Positions 21,660 through 33,581 of a DNA stretch of 48,734 bases are shown here, one piece after another. How positions within the stretch are numbered: the first letter of the stretch is position 1; each line of letters opens with the position of its first letter. The stretch is from Candidatus Desulfovibrio intestinipullorum. Its GTDB lineage: Bacteria > Desulfobacterota > Desulfovibrionia > Desulfovibrionales > Desulfovibrionaceae. Both the position numbers and the translations under genes were made by a program. The stretch is taken from contig DXHV01000025.1 of the NCBI GenBank assembly GCA_019113165.1, positions 1 through 48,734 of the forward strand. The letters are read 5' to 3'. The notes under the pieces were generated by a model. The model saw only the letters and a list, made by a program, of their open reading frames with translations, was not told the origin of the DNA and did no database searches.

Positions 21660-24046
21660 TACCGGCCCCCGGAAATGCGACCGCGTTCGTCCTCGGTCTG
21701 CTTGGCAAAGGCCGTGCTGGCCACTTCGCCGCCGGCGCCGGGCACGCGCATGCGGTGGCACCAGGCATCGTGCACCACATAGGTGCCGTCCTCGTCCTGG
21801 GTGTATTCCACCCAGAAGGTCACATTGCGGGGCCTGTAGCTCGTGAGCCTGTGGCCGGAATCAAGATCCTCGAAGAAGGCACCGCTGCGCTCGCCAAAGG
21901 CCAGCGTTGCTTCCACGTCTTCCTGCAAAATGTGCTTTTCTTCCAGCTTGCGCAGCATTTCCTCGGCATAGCGCATGCGTGCCTGCGGTACAGGCTCAGG
22001 GATGACCTCGCCAGCCAGCACATGGGAGAGCAGGCGCCGGACTTTTGCTCTGGCAGCCCGTCTGGCAGAAAGACTGGTGGAATCTTTCGCTCCGGTCTGA
22101 TCACAGGCCGGTCCGAAGGGCAGCAGGTCCAGGATGTGCCAGCAGGCCACGCCCTGATCGGCAATGCGCTCGCGGCACATGATGCAGCTTGCCAGGGACG
22201 GTCCGCCAAGGCCCTCGGCACGCAGTCTGGCCATCTGCCTGGCTGCTTCCGGATCCGAGCACCACTGATTGCCGCCATAGCCGCAGCAGGCCGTCGTCAG
22301 GCCCGTGAGTTCGGGCTCGGTCACTTCCACGCCGCACTTCTTCGCCAGGCTTCGCACTGCCTTCTGCCAGCCTTCGTCGCGGCGGGCAGAACAGGGATCC
22401 TGCACCACCAGGGTCTGCGGATGATCGGCACGGTCCGCTCTGGCTGCAGGCAGGGCCTGGTTATCCAGGACTTCCCAGAGGGACACACTTTCAAGTTCAG
22501 GCAAAAATTCCCTGAAAATGGAGAGACAGGAGGAACAGGCCGTGATGAGGCGGGGATTGCCCATCCTGGCAAGAGCTTCCTTCATGCCTGCCACATGCTC
22601 GGCAAAGCGCTTTGTTTCGCCTGCCCAGTGGGCGGGAATGCCGCAGCAGGAGAGATAGATGCCCGTGCCCCCTGGCAGATTGTCTGCCAGGTACTGATAG
22701 ACGGCTGCCACCTGATCCGGCCGGCAGCCCGTAAGCTGACAGCCCGGGAAGAAGACCTGGGCCGGTGTTTCCGTCTGCGTGCCGGGGTGCACGAAAAGAC
22801 AGGGATCCGTGGAGGCCGACTCCATGTCCTCCATGGCAAACTCGAAGGCACTCTGGGGCATAAAGCCCTTGTGCACCATGTCTTCCCTGGCAGCCAGACA
22901 GAGGTCGGCCATGGAAAAGTGCTCTGGGCAGAGTTCCTCGCACAGGCGGCACAGGGCACAGCTGTCAATGAGGGAATTGGCCTTGCGTATGCCCTGGGCA
23001 ATGGTGAGATTGTTGAAAATCATGCGCGCAAAGACACGCGGATAGCCCTTGTACTTCTGCATGTAGGCACAGGCCTTCACGCAGATGAGGCACTGGCATT
23101 CCAGGCAGCGCCTGGCCTCGGCCTGTACCTCTTCCCTTGTCAGCGTTCCCTCGTGGGGGACAAGACGCGGACTGGGCTCTATGCCGTCCAGAATCATGGC
23201 AGGGCTTCTGGTCTCCCGCTCGCGGGAAGCCGTGAGCGACACGTGCGTTGCCAGTCGCTCCATGGTCACGGCTGCCGTGCGGCCTTCGCCGCCGCTGCGT
23301 GCGGCCGAGACAAATGTGTGGCCCGTGGGCGTGGTCTCCTTCCAGCCGCCGGCGCAGACCTTGCTGTCCCCTTCCTGCCAGAGCAGGGTCAGGGGATCGC
23401 AGGCCTCCCTTGCGGGAGCGATGTCGCACTGCGAGGCATCCACAAAGACGGCGTCTGCCGAGGCACAGAGCTCGTCCAGAAGGGCTTGATCAAGAGCCGG
23501 CACTTCCCTGAAGGTCACCTTGCCAGCCAGAGCGGCCCATTCGGCCGCAGGACCGCGCTGATCGTCCCATTCTTCGGCAAGCTTCGGGAACTGTGCCTGC
23601 AGGGCCGACTCAGGCGTTCCCGTATGACAGCAGACAACCGTATAGCCCTTGCCTGCCAGGTCGGCCGCACAGACCAGGCCTGCCACGCCCGTGCCCATGA
23701 TGGCCATGGTCTGGCTTTTCCTGCGCACCGGAAAGCCTGCGCCAGCTACCGGTTCCTCGCGCACAAGCCAGGCTTCCAGGCTGCCAATGGCCAGAGGTCC
23801 GCCCAGGTTGGCCCGCAGGCAGCTGCTTTCACAGGGGTGCTCGCAGATGCGGGACATGATGCCAGGCAGGGGCAGGACTCTTTGCAAAAGCTTGCGTGCT
23901 TCACGCGCATTGCCCTTGCCAAGCTGGACAAGCACGCCCTTGATGTCCACGTTGAACGGGCAGAGAACCTGGCAGCGCGGGGGATTGTCCTGGCTGCAGC
24001 GGGCTTCCAGGGCATGCATGCCCTGCTGATCAAGAGTGACGGCCAT
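21659..24046 (-). CDS. FAD-dependent oxidoreductase with Fe-S dicluster and CCG domains (DVU_1558 type)
   Basis: A 795-residue composite electron-transfer protein. In order: a GltD-like cysteine domain (Cys17, 25, 29, then CEHPCESSC at 68-76), an FAD-binding Rossmann motif GTGVAGL (118-124), a ferredoxin-type dicluster (CLECQCLICVKAC at about 325-337 and CALCRLCEELC at about 367-377), and two CCG-type domains as in heterodisulfide reductase HdrB/HdrD (FFPGCQLTG with CCGIPAHW, and CCGYGG with CIMC). A C-terminal segment of about 130 residues has no assignment. It would pass electrons between a nicotinamide or flavin donor and a thiol/disulfide or hydroxylase partner. AAGGAG precedes the ATG. 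It is the next gene after the aldehyde oxidoreductase. Confidence 0.88.
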   Translation of the reverse strand: MAVTLDQQGMHALEARCSQDNPPRCQVLCPFNVDIKGVLVQLGKGNAREARKLLQRVLPLPGIMSRICEHPCESSCLRANLGGPLAIGSLEAWLVREEPVAGAGFPVRRKSQTMAIMGTGVAGLVCAADLAGKGYTVVCCHTGTPESALQAQFPKLAEEWDDQRGPAAEWAALAGKVTFREVPALDQALLDELCASADAVFVDASQCDIAPAREACDPLTLLWQEGDSKVCAGGWKETTPTGHTFVSAARSGGEGRTAAVTMERLATHVSLTASRERETRSPAMILDGIEPSPRLVPHEGTLTREEVQAEARRCLECQCLICVKACAYMQKYKGYPRVFARMIFNNLTIAQGIRKANSLIDSCALCRLCEELCPEHFSMADLCLAAREDMVHKGFMPQSAFEFAMEDMESASTDPCLFVHPGTQTETPAQVFFPGCQLTGCRPDQVAAVYQYLADNLPGGTGIYLSCCGIPAHWAGETKRFAEHVAGMKEALARMGNPRLITACSSCLSIFREFLPELESVSLWEVLDNQALPAARADRADHPQTLVVQDPCSARRDEGWQKAVRSLAKKCGVEVTEPELTGLTTACCGYGGNQWCSDPEAARQMARLRAEGLGGPSLASCIMCRERIADQGVACWHILDLLPFGPACDQTGAKDSTSLSARRAARAKVRRLLSHVLAGEVIPEPVPQARMRYAEEMLRKLEEKHILQEDVEATLAFGERSGAFFEDLDSGHRLTSYRPRNVTFWVEYTQDEDGTYVVHDAWCHRMRVPGAGGEVASTAFAKQTEDERGRISGGR

Positions 24047-24232
24047 GTTTTCTCCTTATGTTGAGCCCTGCCTGACAAGCCAGGGATTTCCGCAGGCTCG
24101 CTCGCCGAGCCCGGGCTCCGGGACCTGTCTTTCGGGCGCCTGGCGCAAAAAGAAAGAAAGGGGGAATGAGTGTGACCCCATCCCCCCTGGTTTTTACTCA
24201 GTCTTGGACAAACTGAAAAGGCGTGTCAGCGC

Positions 24233-26962
<2,730 letters not shown>

Positions 26963-27022
26963 GAAGCCCTCCTGTTGGGAGCTGGACCGACCATCCATGT
27001 CTGCCCCAAGGAGACATGATAC

Positions 27023-27045
27023 GACAAAAAAGGAATTTTTTTGTC
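27023..27045. promoter_or_regulatory. A/T hairpin in the mop leader
   Basis: GACAAAAAA (27023-27031) pairs perfectly with TTTTTTGTC (27037-27045), 60 bp upstream of the mop start and 70 bp past the MoeA-like stop. It could act as a weak terminator between the two genes on either strand, or as an operator. A TTGACT (minus) lies near 27057-27062 but without a good -10. Confidence 0.35.
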
Positions 27046-27114
27046 TAAGGCCAGAGACGATCAGTCAAAAAATATATTGATGTCACGTTGTTGACTGCAT
27101 TTCAGAGGGTTCTT

Positions 27115-28158
27115 CTAGGAACCTGCTCCGAAGCTGCAGACAGGATAGTGACATTGAGCGCAACTGCGGCAGAAGCCTCCGTAGCCGAGACGCTGCATGT
27201 CTGCGGCCTGCAGGTGCTGTCCTGCCAGAAGGCGGGGCACCACGATGTCGAAGATGCTGGTCTTGCAGTACATGACACAGCCTGGCAGGCCGAGCACGGG
27301 CACGCGGCCCTGCGGGGCTTCTATATAGGAAAGCAGGAACATGGCGCCGGGATAGACAGGAGCGCCGTAGCAGATGATCTCGGCACCGGTGCGGCGTATG
27401 GCCGTGGGCGTCTGATCATCGGGATCCACGGACATGCCGCCTGTCACGCAGACAAGGCCGCAGCCCCTGTTCACAAAGTCCGTGATGGCCTGTGCCGTGA
27501 ACTCCGGATCATCCCCGGAGAGCACCTGCCCTTCCACGGGGCAGTCAAGGTCGGCAAACTTCTGGCGGAGCACCGGTCCGAAGCCGTCCTTGATGCGGCC
27601 CTTGAGGACTTCATTGCCTGTGGTGACAATGCCGACCTTCGGGCTGGCAAAGGGCAGCACCGAGAGCACGGGACGCGTGATTTTCTGCTCCATTTCCAGA
27701 AGCAGGCTTTCGTCCACGACCAGCGGTGTCACCCTTGTTCCTGCAACCGCTTCGCCCTGACGCACCCGGATGTTTCCGGGCAGTGTGGCCAGGGTGATGT
27801 CTCCCAGGGCATTGAGGCAGAACAGAAGCTCCCTGTCTATGCTGAGCAGTCCGTTGCAGTCTGCCACAAAGTTGATACGACCCTCCTTGGGGTCCGTACA
27901 GGAAAGATGTTCGCCGGCCACACAGCGGGCTATGCGCCAGGCCGCGTCGTTTTCATGCACCATGCCGGGCTGTGGTTCATAGACATAGAGGTGTTCCTTG
28001 CCCACATCGAGCAGAACGGGAATGTCCTCTTCCGTCACCACGTGTCCCTTGCGGAACACCGGGCCCTTGCTCTCTCCCGGCACAATCCGGGTGATGTCCT
28101 GACAGAGAATGCTGCCGACAGCTTCCTCCACGGCAATGGTCTTCATGGAAAAACGCAT
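27115..28158 (-). CDS. MoeA-like molybdopterin-binding protein with C-terminal cysteine cluster
   Basis: A 347-residue protein with the MoCF/MoeA molybdopterin-binding fold: VGIVTTGNEVLKGRIKDGFG (about 195-214) and GGMSVDPDDQTP (about 252-263) are the classic loops. MoeA proteins insert molybdate into molybdopterin; this form is shorter than E. coli MoeA (411 residues) and lacks its domain order, so it may be a client-specific version. The C-terminus has an unusual cluster, CRSCAQCHYPVC, with Cys330, 333, 336 and 341, fit to bind zinc or an Fe-S centre. Start at 28158 chosen for AAGGAG before it; a second ATG at 28146 is possible. It is upstream of mop on the same strand. Confidence 0.85.
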   Translation of the reverse strand: MRFSMKTIAVEEAVGSILCQDITRIVPGESKGPVFRKGHVVTEEDIPVLLDVGKEHLYVYEPQPGMVHENDAAWRIARCVAGEHLSCTDPKEGRINFVADCNGLLSIDRELLFCLNALGDITLATLPGNIRVRQGEAVAGTRVTPLVVDESLLLEMEQKITRPVLSVLPFASPKVGIVTTGNEVLKGRIKDGFGPVLRQKFADLDCPVEGQVLSGDDPEFTAQAITDFVNRGCGLVCVTGGMSVDPDDQTPTAIRRTGAEIICYGAPVYPGAMFLLSYIEAPQGRVPVLGLPGCVMYCKTSIFDIVVPRLLAGQHLQAADMQRLGYGGFCRSCAQCHYPVCSFGAGS

Positions 28159-28864
28159 GAACTTCTCCTTTGGGAGACTCCGCAGATAAGACCGGTCCGC
28201 TGCCCCCTGCAAAGCAGGCAGCACACCCGCACCCGATTCTGCGAGGTTCTAGATATAGAGTACAATTTATCACGAAAAAAGACAATATTTTTATCAAAAT
28301 TCTTGAAAGCGTGATTTATTTTTCCCGGTTCTCCTCCCCGCACGCCCTGCCTCTGCCAGGGCAAGCCTGCCCGGACGGGTTCATGCACAAACGCTCTTTC
28401 TCAAGATGCTTCTGATGCAAGGCAGTTGGACCTCATGTCCCGCCCTGTTCTTCTCTCTGTCAGACAGGCGTAAATGTCCTGTATACTCACGGATAGCATT
28501 GATTGCAGCGTGAGCAGGAGACTGTTTGTGCGATCAGTTTTTTTTGCCTGCACAGCATTGTGCAGGGCTTCATGTCCAAAGTACACAGCTCCTGGCTCCC
28601 AAAAACAGAGCAAAGCGCTGGTACGGCCTGTCTCCATGAAGCATCATCAGCCCCCGGAACCTGGCCATGTCCCGGGAGTCCATGCACGGGCTTCATGCTG
28701 CTCTCCCTGGCGGAGCACAAGGTCTCGCAGGGGGAACAGCTGCCAAGCATACGGCAAAAGTCGCTCCTTGTCAGGAAGCAGGCCAAAAGCGTGCCAAAAA
28801 TCCGTGTCTCGTCTGCCTGTGTCCCTGAATGCGTGTCTGCAAAGCCCTTCGGGAAGCAGGACAC

Positions 28865-28910
28865 AAAAAAAGGGTACCTGTCCCCGGACTTTTGGGGAGG
28901 CAGATACCCT
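28865..28910 (-). terminator. Rho-independent terminator of tpx
   Basis: Arms 28871-28885 and 28894-28910 pair with a small bulge, and the minus strand continues with a run of T (28865-28871). It is 80 bp past the tpx stop. Confidence 0.7.
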
Positions 28911-28934
28911 GAAAAATCTCGGCCATGGCTCGGA

Positions 28935-28965
28935 GGCAGACAGCCGAACAGTTCGGCTGTCTGCC
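28935..28965 (-). repeat. Perfect 14-bp inverted repeat after tpx
   Basis: GGCAGACAGCCGAA (28935-28948) and its complement (28952-28965) are separated by 3 bases. No T run follows, so it may be an RNA-stabilising hairpin ahead of the true terminator. Confidence 0.7.
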
Positions 28966-28990
28966 CCGGACAGGCCTTTTTCAGAAAAGA

Positions 28991-29491
28991 CTAGACAAGA
29001 GCCCTGATGGCGGCAAGCACGTCGTCAAAGTCGGGCTGATTGGTCACTTCGCTCACAAGCTGGGTGTAGGCCACGGTGCCGTCCTTGACGATGAAGATGG
29101 CACGGCCAAGCAGGTCGAGTTCCTGGATGTAGACGCCGTAGGCCTTGCCGAAATTGCCGTTGCGGTAGTCGGAGAGGGTTTCCACGGCCTCCACGCCGGC
29201 AGCACCGCACCAGCGAGCTTGGGCAAAGGGCAAGTCGCAGGACACGCACACAATGGCCACCTTGTCGGACAGGGCGGCAGCTTCCTTGTTGAAGCGGCGC
29301 ACTTCCATGTCGCACACAGGGGTGTCCAGGGAAGGCACGCTCACAAGAACGAGCACCTTGCCGGCGTAGTCGGCAAGCGTCCTGGGAGCAAGCCCCTTGT
29401 CGGTCAGGGTGAATTCGGGAGCCTTGCTGCCCTTGACGGGCAGGTCACCTTCAAGATGCAGAGGGGCGCCTGCAAAAGTCACTTCAGTCAT
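28991..29491 (-). CDS. tpx: Thiol peroxidase (Tpx), atypical 2-Cys peroxiredoxin
   Basis: Reduces hydrogen peroxide and organic peroxides with thioredoxin as reductant. The 166-residue protein has the peroxidatic Cys60 in SLDTPVCDMEVRRFN and the resolving Cys at about 95 in RWCGAAG, the standard Tpx pair, and the Tpx N-terminus (VTFAGAPLHLEG, with PVKGSKAPEFTL). AAGGAG precedes the ATG. It has its own promoter (29597-29625) and terminator. In a strict anaerobe it forms part of oxygen defence. Confidence 0.96.
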   Translation of the reverse strand: MTEVTFAGAPLHLEGDLPVKGSKAPEFTLTDKGLAPRTLADYAGKVLVLVSVPSLDTPVCDMEVRRFNKEAAALSDKVAIVCVSCDLPFAQARWCGAAGVEAVETLSDYRNGNFGKAYGVYIQELDLLGRAIFIVKDGTVAYTQLVSEVTNQPDFDDVLAAIRALV

Positions 29492-29596
29492 TAGTATACT
29501 CCTTCACGCGCAGCGTGTTCGAGGCAGAGAGGTTCAAAATCGGGGGAACAGGACAGCCGGGCAAAGTCCCATGTCCTGCACATGTGTTCTGGCAGG

Positions 29597-29625
29597 GATA
29601 TGCCCTGATTTGAGAGCGTTGTCAA
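29597..29625 (-). promoter_or_regulatory. Promoter of tpx
   Basis: TTGACA (29620-29625) and CATATC (29597-29602) with a 17-bp spacer on the minus strand, about 105 bp before the ATG. A small palindrome TTATTGATAA (29632-29641) just upstream of the -35 resembles half of a PerR/Fur-type box; that link is a guess. Confidence 0.6.
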
Positions 29626-29657
29626 GAACTATTATCAATAAGGAAGAAAAGAGGACA

Positions 29658-30515
29658 CTACTTCCAGACAAGGGCCGACCATTCGCCGCCGACGACGCGC
29701 TCGGGCTCACCAAGGCCGCAGGCCTGATAGGCCGCGGCCACACTGTCTGTCTGTATGGTCAGAAGGCCGGAGAGCACAAGCACCCCGCCCGCAGCCTTCA
29801 CAGTCACGATGTCCCTGGCCATCTCCATGAGGGGGCGGGCCAGGATATTGGCCACAACCACATCAAAGTCCCTGCCTGCCACGGCATCTATGCTGCCTGT
29901 GCCAATGGCAAAGTCTTTTTCGGCAATCTTGTTGATGTCGCGGTTTTCCAGGGCATTGTCTATGGCAATGGGGTCAATGTCCCAGCCCTCGCCGGCAAGA
30001 CCGCTTAAGACAAGGCCAATGCCAAGCACGCCGGATCCTGTGCCAAGGTCCAGAAAGCGCATGCCCTGGCCTATGCGCCCTTCGTCCAGAAGGTCGGAGA
30101 GCACGCCCAGGCACAGGGCCGTGGTTGCGTGATGGCCGGTGCCAAAGGCGCTCTTGGGCTCGATGACTATGGCCTTGCGGCTGCCAAGATCGGTCTTGTC
30201 CACAAGCCAGGGCGGCAGCACCACAAAGCGCGTACCGCACTCCACAGGCGTGAAGAACTCCTTCCAGGCAGTGAGCCAGTCCTGCACGACGACGTTGTCG
30301 CGCACGCACTCGGCCTCCGGGACCATGGCCTGCACGGCCTGCTCCACATCCTGAATGAGGCCTGCGTTCTCGCAGTGCACCCGAAAGAGGGTGTCTCCGT
30401 TGTCCAGGCTCTGTTCTTCCCAGCCGGAGGAGACCTTGAGGGTCAGAAGGCCCGTGAGCGTGTCATAGGCAGCTTCCGGAGCCGTAATGTCAAGTCGTAT
30501 CAATTGTTCACTCAT
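29658..30515 (-). CDS. prmA: Ribosomal protein L11 methyltransferase
   Basis: Methylates lysines and the N-terminus of ribosomal protein L11. The 285-residue protein has the PrmA N-terminal substrate domain, the SAM motif FLDLGTGSGVLGIG (about 157-170), and the NILARPL motif that replaces NPPY in this family. Key landmarks FGTGHHATT and the VVLPPW segment are in place. An in-frame ATG at 30695 would add 60 residues without homology; start 30515 gives the usual family length and has a weak GGTGA site. It is 166 bp upstream of tpx, which has its own promoter. Confidence 0.95.
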   Translation of the reverse strand: MSEQLIRLDITAPEAAYDTLTGLLTLKVSSGWEEQSLDNGDTLFRVHCENAGLIQDVEQAVQAMVPEAECVRDNVVVQDWLTAWKEFFTPVECGTRFVVLPPWLVDKTDLGSRKAIVIEPKSAFGTGHHATTALCLGVLSDLLDEGRIGQGMRFLDLGTGSGVLGIGLVLSGLAGEGWDIDPIAIDNALENRDINKIAEKDFAIGTGSIDAVAGRDFDVVVANILARPLMEMARDIVTVKAAGGVLVLSGLLTIQTDSVAAAYQACGLGEPERVVGGEWSALVWK

Positions 30516-30811
30516 ATCGTTCACCAAGAGGGGAGAGAGTTCTTTCTTTAGGACGCCCTGCGTGACAAAATGATGGCTTTTGCAGGGCATGGTCTTGAGA
30601 TCTTCTGCAGATAACGGCCTGTGGTACTCCACCTCTCGCGTGCATGGAATGGGTACCCTGGCGTTCTGGACATATTGTAGGGAATCTGTCATCAAATTGC
30701 CACATAAATGTCACAGACGTCTGCCGCACCCGTCTGCCAGCGCACAAACTGTTCTTTGGTAAGGATGCAGCAGTTTTCTCCTTGGCCGCCAGAAAAACAA
30801 GGAAACACATC

Positions 30812-32068
30812 ATGGCCAGTCAGCAAGCTTCTGCTGCCCGTTCCGAAATAACAGCCATCTCCATTGTCACGGCCCTGTGCCTTGTGGGCGACTCCTTCCT
30901 CTATGTCGCCCTGCCCCTGCACTGGGAGGAAGCAGGCCTTGGCTCCCTGCTGGAAGTGGGGCTCATTCTTGCCGCCAACAGACTTGTACGCATCCCCTTG
31001 AACCCGCTCATCACCTGGTTCTACACAAGATGCTCCTGCAGGACGGGCATTGTGCTGGCAACGCTGCTGGCCATTGTCTCCACAGCCGGCTACGGCCTGT
31101 GTCAGGGCCTTGTGCTCTGGCTGCTCATGCGCTTTCTCTGGGGCTTTTCCTGGACGCTGCTGCGCCTTGGCACGCTCTTCTCCATCCTCAGGGTGAGCAC
31201 GCCGGATACACTGGGCTATCTCACAGGCATCAACAACGGCCTCTACCGCCTGGGCAGCCTTGGCGGCATGCTCCTTGGCGGCATCCTCTCCGACACCTTC
31301 GGACTGCAGGCAACGGCGCTCTTCTTTGCGGGCGTCTCCTGCCTTGCGCCCTTCTTCATGAGAAAGATTCCAAGGAGCGAGAGCCGGGACAGGCAGAAGA
31401 ACTGCCCGGATCAGAGCCTGAACTGGAAGGACGTCTTTGCCTCGCAGCCCGGCCCTGTCCTCTGGGTCATGATGACGGCCTTCGTTGTGGCCATGACCTA
31501 TCAGGGGCTGACAGCCTCCACCATTTCCATGCTCCTTGAGGATCACTCGCACGAACAGCTCCTCTTCCTTGGCCTGACGCTCAGTGCGGCCACCATCTCC
31601 GGCGGCCTGCAGTCCCTGCGCTGGATCTGGGAGCCCTTCCTGGCTCCGGTCTTCGGCCGCCTGTCCGACGGCCCCCTGGGCCGCTGCAGGCTGTCGGCCC
31701 TGGCCTTTGCCTTCGGTGCCCTGACCCTCTTTCTGGGGGCCCAGGACCTGAGCCTTGCCGGCTTGTGCGCAGCCCTTGTGGTGGTTTTGCTGGCAGCGAC
31801 CCTGCTCACCACGGCAACGGATGCCCTGGGCAATGACGCAGCCCTGCTCTCCCCCAATTCAAGAATCTTTCTCTCGGCCTTTGCCCTGTTCACGGACCTT
31901 GGCGCAGCCGCAGGCCCGCTTCTGGCCTATCTCATCATTGCCCTGGCCGATGTGTCCCTGGCCTGGATTGTGACAGGCCTGTGCCTGGCCGTCTTTGCCG
32001 CGTACTGGTGGTTCCACCCGGAACTTCCCAGGCTCCGTTCCCGGTCTCCATCCAGAGAAGCCCGCTGA
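30812..32068 (+). CDS. MFS transporter
   Basis: A 418-residue inner-membrane protein with 12 likely transmembrane helices in two halves of six, split by a charged loop (about residues 185-215). The conserved loop 2-3 motif is weak, but the AALFFAGVSCLAPFF and GRLSDGPLGRCRLSAL segments fit the major facilitator superfamily. The substrate is not evident. An upstream in-frame ATG at 30644 is not supported; AAGGAAAC lies before 30812. It is divergent from prmA (296-bp gap) and convergent with the membrane-protein gene at 32120. Confidence 0.85.
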   Translation: MASQQASAARSEITAISIVTALCLVGDSFLYVALPLHWEEAGLGSLLEVGLILAANRLVRIPLNPLITWFYTRCSCRTGIVLATLLAIVSTAGYGLCQGLVLWLLMRFLWGFSWTLLRLGTLFSILRVSTPDTLGYLTGINNGLYRLGSLGGMLLGGILSDTFGLQATALFFAGVSCLAPFFMRKIPRSESRDRQKNCPDQSLNWKDVFASQPGPVLWVMMTAFVVAMTYQGLTASTISMLLEDHSHEQLLFLGLTLSAATISGGLQSLRWIWEPFLAPVFGRLSDGPLGRCRLSALAFAFGALTLFLGAQDLSLAGLCAALVVVLLAATLLTTATDALGNDAALLSPNSRIFLSAFALFTDLGAAAGPLLAYLIIALADVSLAWIVTGLCLAVFAAYWWFHPELPRLRSRSPSREAR

Positions 32069-32119
32069 CACAACGTCCGCCTAGGCAGAGGGCGTTTTCG
32101 AGAAACAGCCGTCGCCCCT

Positions 32120-32659
32120 CTACTGGGCAGCTGCCCCTGCAGACTGAGTGCTTCCTGCTGCGGGGGCAGCAGGCTGGGCGGCCCTGGCCGCCTCGTGGGC
32201 CTTGCAGGCCTCCTCGCTGATGACAAAGTCAAAGAGCCTTGCGCCTTCGGCCGTCTCGTAGATGTAGTCGTAATGCACGCCGTACTGCATGTAGTCGCGC
32301 ATCTCGGGCAGACTGCACACCCGGTCCAGGACCGCCGCCCTTGCTTCCTGGCCTTCCCTGAACTCGCTGCCCCTGACGGTATAGTAGTAGATCATGGACG
32401 GGCCCTCGCCCACCTCTACCTTGCGCAGGGTGATGAGGTCGCCAAAGCTCTTGGGGGTCTCGGCATTGAGCTGACGTGCCGCTTCCTCAAAGCGCTTGCG
32501 CACTTCTGCGCGCAAATCCCGGTAGCTCTCCTCAAGACCGGAGACCACGGGCACAGGACTTGTGCCCCTTTCCTCGTAGCGTTCCCAGGCCCAGATGACG
32601 GCAAAGCCCAGGAAAATGCCCACCAGTATGCCCCAGCGTCCGACTTTCTTGCGTGCCAT
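32120..32659 (-). CDS. Membrane-anchored hypothetical protein
   Basis: A 180-residue protein with one N-terminal transmembrane helix (about 9-26) after the positive start ARKKVGR, so it is inserted with the C-terminal part outside the membrane. The exported part has a helical segment with many Glu and Arg (about 40-70), then a mixed domain containing YYYTVRG and YDYIYET, and a low-complexity tail of Ala, Pro and Gln. I recognise no family. AAGGAAGGAG lies 8 bases before the ATG; a GTG three codons upstream would be too close to that site. It is third in a run with the lipoprotein and DUF2333 genes on the minus strand. Confidence 0.7.
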   Translation of the reverse strand: MARKKVGRWGILVGIFLGFAVIWAWERYEERGTSPVPVVSGLEESYRDLRAEVRKRFEEAARQLNAETPKSFGDLITLRKVEVGEGPSMIYYYTVRGSEFREGQEARAAVLDRVCSLPEMRDYMQYGVHYDYIYETAEGARLFDFVISEEACKAHEAARAAQPAAPAAGSTQSAGAAAQ

Positions 32660-32764
32660 GCTGCTCACTCCTTCCTTGCATTCTCAAAAGACTGTGTCTC
32701 GTGCGCGTGGTCTCTCGGGCACACACAACCCTGAAGATCCGTGTGCCCGAACCCGCGCCCCCTG

Positions 32765-33487
32765 TCAGATATCGCGTTCCTGCACGCCGCCGGACGACTT
32801 GTCATGGGTCGGCGGCGCCGTCACCGGCCGCTCGCCAGGCAGGGCGTCTTCCACCACCGTGGGCGGAAGCTCGTCTTCGCTGCGGCCATAGCCCGACATG
32901 TCCCTGGCCTGCAGGATGGGACGGGCAAGGCCCATTTCTTCCACAGAGGCCAGGATGGTGCCATGGGTCATCTCCCGGCCTGACGGGGCAGGTGCCAGGA
33001 CATAGTAGTGGCGGACCCGGTTGCCCCTGAAGGTTTCCACCGTGCAGCGCATGAGCCAGTCGTCGTGATCATCCCTGTTCCAGTCCACCACGGCCAGCAT
33101 GCGCATGGCCAGGCGCTGGGAAGGGTGCACAATGGCAAAGCCCTGACCGTCCCTGTCGGGATACACTCTGCTTGACGGCGTGAGGGTCTGATGGAAGGTG
33201 GCCCCAAGGTAGATGTGGTGGCCCTTTTCGTTGAAAAGAAAGTCCGGCGAGAGACGATCAAACATCAGTGTGCCGAACTGCCCATCGGGCTTGCCTGCGT
33301 CATGGTAGGCCAGGCCTGTGTCTGCCAGTCCCTGTGCCTGCATCTGCTTCGGAAAGAGGCGGATGAGTCGTGCGTATTCGCCGTTGTCCACAACCTCTGC
33401 GCTCCTGCCGCTGCCCTGGGCGCAGCCTGCAAGCAGCAGGACGCTCCACAGACACAGGATGAGGCCTGCATGCCTGATATGCTGCAT
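32765..33487 (-). CDS. Hypothetical lipoprotein
   Basis: A 240-residue protein with a lipoprotein signal: positive start, hydrophobic core and the lipobox LLAGC with Cys22. The exported domain is of unknown fold; it has repeated Asp/His-rich stretches (DWNRDDHDDWLMRC) and an acidic C-terminus. The much longer in-frame ATG at 33664 would destroy the signal; AAGGAG precedes 33487. The residue after Cys is Ala, so outer-membrane sorting is likely by the +2 rule. It lies between the 180-residue membrane protein and DUF2333 genes, so a shared envelope role is plausible. Confidence 0.72.
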   Translation of the reverse strand: MQHIRHAGLILCLWSVLLLAGCAQGSGRSAEVVDNGEYARLIRLFPKQMQAQGLADTGLAYHDAGKPDGQFGTLMFDRLSPDFLFNEKGHHIYLGATFHQTLTPSSRVYPDRDGQGFAIVHPSQRLAMRMLAVVDWNRDDHDDWLMRCTVETFRGNRVRHYYVLAPAPSGREMTHGTILASVEEMGLARPILQARDMSGYGRSEDELPPTVVEDALPGERPVTAPPTHDKSSGGVQERDI

Positions 33488-33581
33488 CCTTGAATCTCCT
33501 TGGAGTCCTCGAACATCTGTCCGGCCTGCCTGATGTGCCTGGCCGGAAAAAAGCGCTGTTCCAGAAAAAGAAGTCAGAAAG

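Larger units (their letters stand above)
28159..28990. other. Non-coding gap between tpx and the MoeA-like gene
   Basis: There are 832 bases without a gene I can support. Next to the MoeA-like start the sequence is AT-rich (28255-28325), with TATATC-like -10 candidates for that gene. Next to tpx are two hairpins. The middle part (28330-28860) has no conserved coding signal on either strand. Confidence 0.55.
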
